This document shows positions 6,029 to 9,125 of a DNA stretch of 9,125 bases, one piece after another (within the stretch, counting starts at the first letter, position 1; every line of letters starts with the position of its first letter). The notes beneath the pieces were generated by a model that did no database searches, was not told where the DNA came from, and saw only the letters and a program-made list of their open reading frames with translations. The DNA lies in contig CAKZUU010000045.1 of the NCBI GenBank assembly GCA_937922175.1, forward strand, positions 1 through 9,125. Reading direction: 5' to 3'. A program made the translations under genes and the position numbers. Origin of the DNA: an uncultured Gemmataceae bacterium (GTDB taxonomy: Bacteria > Planctomycetota > Planctomycetia > Gemmatales > Gemmataceae).

Positions 6029-8332
6029 ATGAGCGCTACCGCGACCGAACGACCGGCCAGCGAACGGGCAATGGAAGCCTTGCGACGCGGCGGCAACCCG
6101 TTCCGCAATTACTTTGCCCGAAATCCCGATGACGAGGTCTGCTCCCGATACCACGTGCCCGATCTGTTTGCCGCCGAGCGGGACATTCTCTTGGCCGTCG
6201 TGAATCTCTATCGCGAACACCCCTCGACACACTCCGAAGTCATTCCCATCCTCGGGAACAAAGGAGCCGGGAAAACTCACCTCCTCCACTCGATTAAGCA
6301 CGGTCCCGAGACCAGCTGGCAATTGCTCGTGACTCCGGGCGTCTATCAACGCGACACTGAGTTCCTCGAATATTTGCTTTTCCAGATCATCGACACTCTG
6401 CTTGGAGGTGGTCGGCAAAAAGGGATTCGACCACTCGAGTTCGTCGGGGAAGAGTTGATCCGGCGTTATCTCCGCGCCGCTTTGAATGCGCTGGAACCCG
6501 AAGAAAAGCGCGAGTTGTTCCCTGCCTCGGGTCTCAGTCGTCTGACTCGCATCATCGGTTGGGGTGGCGGATCGGTCGAACAACGCTGCCAGGCCTTCCT
6601 CGATTCCCTGGAACAACGGGACAGTGCCATCAAGTACAACCGGCCTTTACGCCGATGCGTCATCGAGGCCGGATTAACGCCGGAACGCCTTTTCGATGTC
6701 GTCGCGGCCCACATCGAGAGAAACGAAGGTCACAGCACCACCGGGCTGATGCGTCGCGCCATCGGCCTCGGCTTCGCCCGCGCGGTCCTCCTGGAGGACG
6801 AAGCCGACCTCGCCAATTTCTTGACGTTCGGTTTTGCGGAATTGGAGTTTCACGTCCGACCCACGCGCCAAGACCTGGTTCTCTCTCTGCTCAAGGTCCT
6901 GACCTCGATTTTCCGCGAACTGGGCATTCCAGTGGTTGTGGCCTTCGATCAATTAGAGGACCTTCTGCTGGCTCGCCGCAGCGACGACGCCCATCGCATC
7001 GCCGAAGCTTTCTTCGCCGGCATTGTCCAAGTGATGCACCAAATCGACGGTCTGTGTTTCCTCGTCTTCGCCGAACGCGGTCTATGGAATCGCTTCGTCC
7101 CGTCGTTGGATGGATACATTCAGGACCGTTTGAACAACCCCATGCATCTTCCGGGTCACGGCACCGTTAAAACCCTGCGATTGGAGGCGCCTTCGCCAGA
7201 CCTGGTCCGGCGCGTCGTCGAGGCCCGATTGCGGGGTCTCCTCGATCCCGGTGACGATGTCCCGGAAATCTTTCCGTTCACCGATGAACAGGTGTTCCGT
7301 ATTGCCCGCACCGAGCCTACCCTTCGCGATATGCTTCAACAATTCCGACACTTGTTCGATCATCTGGTTTACGGCACGGAAGATGAGCGGGTCATCCGAC
7401 CCGCGGAGGCACGCCCCGCCGCGACCTCGACGTCGGAAACTCGACCCAACCGCTTGGGCAATGAGCCGCCCGTTCATGTCGAAATTCCGATGACCGGCAC
7501 GCCGCCCAGCCGACTTGAAGACCCCAACGTGAGTATCAAATCGGTGCTCGTCTTTGAATCGGAGCATCCACCAAAGATTCCTCTGTCCGATGCACCGATC
7601 CCCCTGAACTCGAGCACGAACGTGCCTCTGAGCGCGCCACCTAGCCCCACCGGTCTGTTGACCCATTCTCGATCGAATCCTCAGCCGAATTCGTCCGACC
7701 GAGCTGCCTCGTCGAGTCTGGTGGAAATGTGGGACCACGAATGGCGGTCGGCTCGTCGCCAATTGGAACCCGAAGGTGCGCTGACGGGTGCCACCCGTGA
7801 GTTGCAGTCCGCGTTGGGCACCTTTTTGACGATTTGCCACGAGCACGGGGTCAAGGTTGGCCCGTGGCGTCTGCAGCACGTGGTTCCCGAATTTACCTTC
7901 AGCGACCATCCGACCTACGGCGTCATCTCGATCGCTCATTGGGCCTGCAAGGGCGGCCAGCCGTGGAAAGTCGGCATCGGGTTGTTCCTCGGCAAAGGTG
8001 GCGGCAAACCCAAAGACTTGGAAATCAAACTCGCCAGTTGGGATTGCGATCCGCCGGTCATCGACCACTTGATCTTGCTGCGGCCCGACGATGATCTGAT
8101 CCTCAGTGGGCGGAGCAAGTCACTGTGGCAGGACGCCGAACGAAAGGGCCGACACACTCGTCTGGAGGGGATGACCCTTGATCGCTTCGGCGCTCTCTAC
8201 GCCTTCCCCCGCTGGGTGACCACCGTCACCGAAAGCCTGCCCGAGGGGCAACCCTTGCCCAATCTCGCCGATATCATCCAGGAGAAGTGCGAAAAACTTC
8301 TCGAACAAGTGTGCATGCCCGTCCAGGGCTGA
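6029..8332 (+). CDS. Large P-loop (STAND/Orc-like AAA+) ATPase with unknown C-terminal domain
   Basis: A 767-aa ATPase of no family I can name. Residues 1-70 lead into a Walker A motif GNKGAGKT (76-83). A long helical insert follows, including LTRIIGWGGGSVEQRC. Walker B is VVVAFDQLEDLL, with Asp307 and Glu310 in the DQxED arrangement common in STAND and Orc1/Cdc6-like ATPases. LVFAERGLW (345-353) resembles a sensor-1 strand, and a helical bundle at about 415-450 contains PTLRDMLQQFRHLFD, comparable to a lid/sensor-2 region. Residues about 452-563 are Pro/Ser/Thr-rich and probably disordered. Residues about 564-767 form a separate alpha/beta domain (VEMWDHEW, YGVISIAHW, WKVGIGLFLGKGGGKPKDLE, ALYAFPRWV) without catalytic motifs I can assign. 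No membrane segment or signal peptide is seen. The start at 6029 has its own ribosome site; 5978 is an alternative. It is the second gene of a two-gene operon ending at a hairpin. ATP hydrolysis is well supported; the biological role is open. Confidence 0.85.
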   Translation: MSATATERPASERAMEALRRGGNPFRNYFARNPDDEVCSRYHVPDLFAAERDILLAVVNLYREHPSTHSEVIPILGNKGAGKTHLLHSIKHGPETSWQLLVTPGVYQRDTEFLEYLLFQIIDTLLGGGRQKGIRPLEFVGEELIRRYLRAALNALEPEEKRELFPASGLSRLTRIIGWGGGSVEQRCQAFLDSLEQRDSAIKYNRPLRRCVIEAGLTPERLFDVVAAHIERNEGHSTTGLMRRAIGLGFARAVLLEDEADLANFLTFGFAELEFHVRPTRQDLVLSLLKVLTSIFRELGIPVVVAFDQLEDLLLARRSDDAHRIAEAFFAGIVQVMHQIDGLCFLVFAERGLWNRFVPSLDGYIQDRLNNPMHLPGHGTVKTLRLEAPSPDLVRRVVEARLRGLLDPGDDVPEIFPFTDEQVFRIARTEPTLRDMLQQFRHLFDHLVYGTEDERVIRPAEARPAATSTSETRPNRLGNEPPVHVEIPMTGTPPSRLEDPNVSIKSVLVFESEHPPKIPLSDAPIPLNSSTNVPLSAPPSPTGLLTHSRSNPQPNSSDRAASSSLVEMWDHEWRSARRQLEPEGALTGATRELQSALGTFLTICHEHGVKVGPWRLQHVVPEFTFSDHPTYGVISIAHWACKGGQPWKVGIGLFLGKGGGKPKDLEIKLASWDCDPPVIDHLILLRPDDDLILSGRSKSLWQDAERKGRHTRLEGMTLDRFGALYAFPRWVTTVTESLPEGQPLPNLADIIQEKCEKLLEQVCMPVQG

Positions 8333-8345
8333 CCGTCTCGACCGC

Positions 8346-8375
8346 ATTCCCACGAACTTCCTCGCTCGTGGGGAT
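8346..8375. terminator. Hairpin terminator between convergent genes
   Basis: A ten-base-pair stem (8346-8355 with 8366-8375, core CCCACGA/TCGTGGG, one G-T wobble) encloses a ten-base loop. It lies 13 bases after the ATPase stop and 10 bases past the convergent stop at 8386-8388. A short T-run (8384-8387) follows on the plus strand after an eight-base gap, so it is best as the operon's terminator. The symmetric stem could also serve the minus-strand gene. Confidence 0.6.
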
Positions 8376-8385
8376 CCCCTGACTT

Positions 8386-9125
8386 TTACTCCATGGCATC
8401 GAGCCAACCGAACACAACCAGCACCGGCCGATGATCTGACGCGACGCTCTCGTCGAGGACCTCGGCCCCCAACACCTGCAATCGCACCGCCGGTCGGTAG
8501 AGAACGTAGTCCAATTGCCGTGCCGGTCTCGTGGCCGGATACGTGAGGAGCCCTCGACCTTCCGTCGCATCGGACCATGTCGTCATTAACAGTCGCCATT
8601 CGTCACTGTCAGGGACGGCGTTGAAGTCTCCGGCCACGATCACGGTCACTTGCGTCCCTGCGAATGATTCATTCAACTTCGCGATTTGTTTCAATCGCTC
8701 CTCTTTGAGCTGATGGTCCAAGTGCGTCGTCGCAAACGTCACCGTTCTGCCGTCGAGGTTGAATCGGGCGGTGTAGGCGATGCGTCGTTCCCGCTCCCGT
8801 GTTCCTGGCAGGCGGAGAACTTCCGTTGTTTCCGGTGCGACTCGCGCGAGGATCGCTTGGCCGTAGGCCCCGCCCTGGTATTCGATGGCGCGACCAAAGC
8901 TTCCATGTAACCCCGTCAAGCGAGCCAGTTCGGCCGTCTGATCGATGCCGCCGCTTCGCCGAGTTTTTTGATCCACTTCTTGCAAGGCCACGATGTCCGG
9001 GTCGGCTCGGCGAATGACCCGCGCGAGGCGGGGCAAATCGATGCGGCCGTCCTTCCCCTCACCGTGATGGATGTTGTAACTCAGGACGCGCAGCGTCGGC
9101 TTCTCGTTGTCACGCCGGGCGCGGA
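8386..9125 (-). CDS. Endonuclease/exonuclease/phosphatase family protein (5' end outside window)
   Basis: Metal-dependent phosphodiesterase/phosphatase superfamily (DNase I/exonuclease III/sphingomyelinase fold); the exact substrate (nucleic acid, lipid or inositol phosphate) is not fixed by sequence. The frame is open to the right edge, giving 245 visible residues plus a stop. It begins RARRDNEKPTLRVLSYNIHHG, so the true start is upstream and a signal peptide may be missing. Diagnostic motifs in order are LRVLSYNIHHGEG (Asn, strand 1), DIVALQEVD (metal-binding Glu, about 8971-8997), GQAILAR, TTHLDH, VAGDFNAVPDSDEW (catalytic Asp/Asn, about 8596-8637), QLDYVLY and the terminal VASDHRPVLVV (His of the SDH motif, about 8412-8444). 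All expected catalytic positions are present, so it should be active. A TTG at 9034-9036 gives an open frame but cuts off strand 1, so it is not the start. Convergent with the ATPase operon. Confidence 0.93.
   Translation of the reverse strand, partial: RARRDNEKPTLRVLSYNIHHGEGKDGRIDLPRLARVIRRADPDIVALQEVDQKTRRSGGIDQTAELARLTGLHGSFGRAIEYQGGAYGQAILARVAPETTEVLRLPGTRERERRIAYTARFNLDGRTVTFATTHLDHQLKEERLKQIAKLNESFAGTQVTVIVAGDFNAVPDSDEWRLLMTTWSDATEGRGLLTYPATRPARQLDYVLYRPAVRLQVLGAEVLDESVASDHRPVLVVFGWLDAME

Noticed and set aside
7082..8068. 328-residue open frame on the minus strand inside the ATPase gene
   Set aside because: It is antisense to a gene with Walker motifs and a consistent domain pattern. 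Its translation has no recognisable motif; long antisense frames are common in this codon usage.
9034..9036. TTG as start of the endonuclease/exonuclease/phosphatase gene
   Set aside because: The conserved LRVLSYNIHHG strand lies in frame upstream, so the coding region continues through the right edge.

Overview
The window most likely comes from a planctomycete (Planctomycetota; a member of the Gemmatales or a related order is plausible). The DNA is moderately high in GC. The first gene is an extracytoplasmic-function sigma factor of the type abundant in planctomycetes. The window also holds a small CxxC/CxxC zinc-ribbon membrane protein ending in a DUF4190-like double-hairpin, a secreted protein of unknown function, and a class-I glutamine-amidotransferase-like protein. 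These calls rest on recalled family resemblance, not on a search. I see no tRNA, rRNA, transposase, integrase, CRISPR array or phage gene.

Layout. (1) Positions 1-527, minus strand: ECF sigma factor, cut by the left edge just before its DNA-recognition helix. (2) 642-1940, plus: major facilitator transporter of the anion:cation symporter type, divergent from the sigma gene. (3) 1956-2489, minus: zinc-ribbon/DUF4190-like membrane protein, convergent with the transporter only 15 bp away. (4) 2674-3996, plus: exported protein with a PsbP/DcrB-like C-terminal module, divergent from (3). (5) 4099-4851, minus: peptidase C26 (gamma-glutamyl-GABA hydrolase-like) protein lacking the family's catalytic Cys and Glu. 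(6) A 408-bp gene-free stretch with a long leader and small dyads. (7) 5260-6027 and 6029-8332, plus: a tightly coupled two-gene operon encoding a double winged-helix/coiled-coil protein and a 767-residue P-loop ATPase with an uncharacterised C-terminal domain. It is followed by a strong hairpin. (8) 8386-9125, minus: endonuclease/exonuclease/phosphatase-family protein, cut by the right edge.

Most genes are single transcription units in alternating orientation and need not work together. The exception is the operon at 5260-8332, where the stop codon of the first gene and the start of the second are one base apart, which points to coupled translation and perhaps a complex. A DNA-binding-type protein paired with a STAND/Orc-like ATPase is the best candidate for an undescribed system here. 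The second noteworthy item is the C26 homologue with a dismantled catalytic triad.
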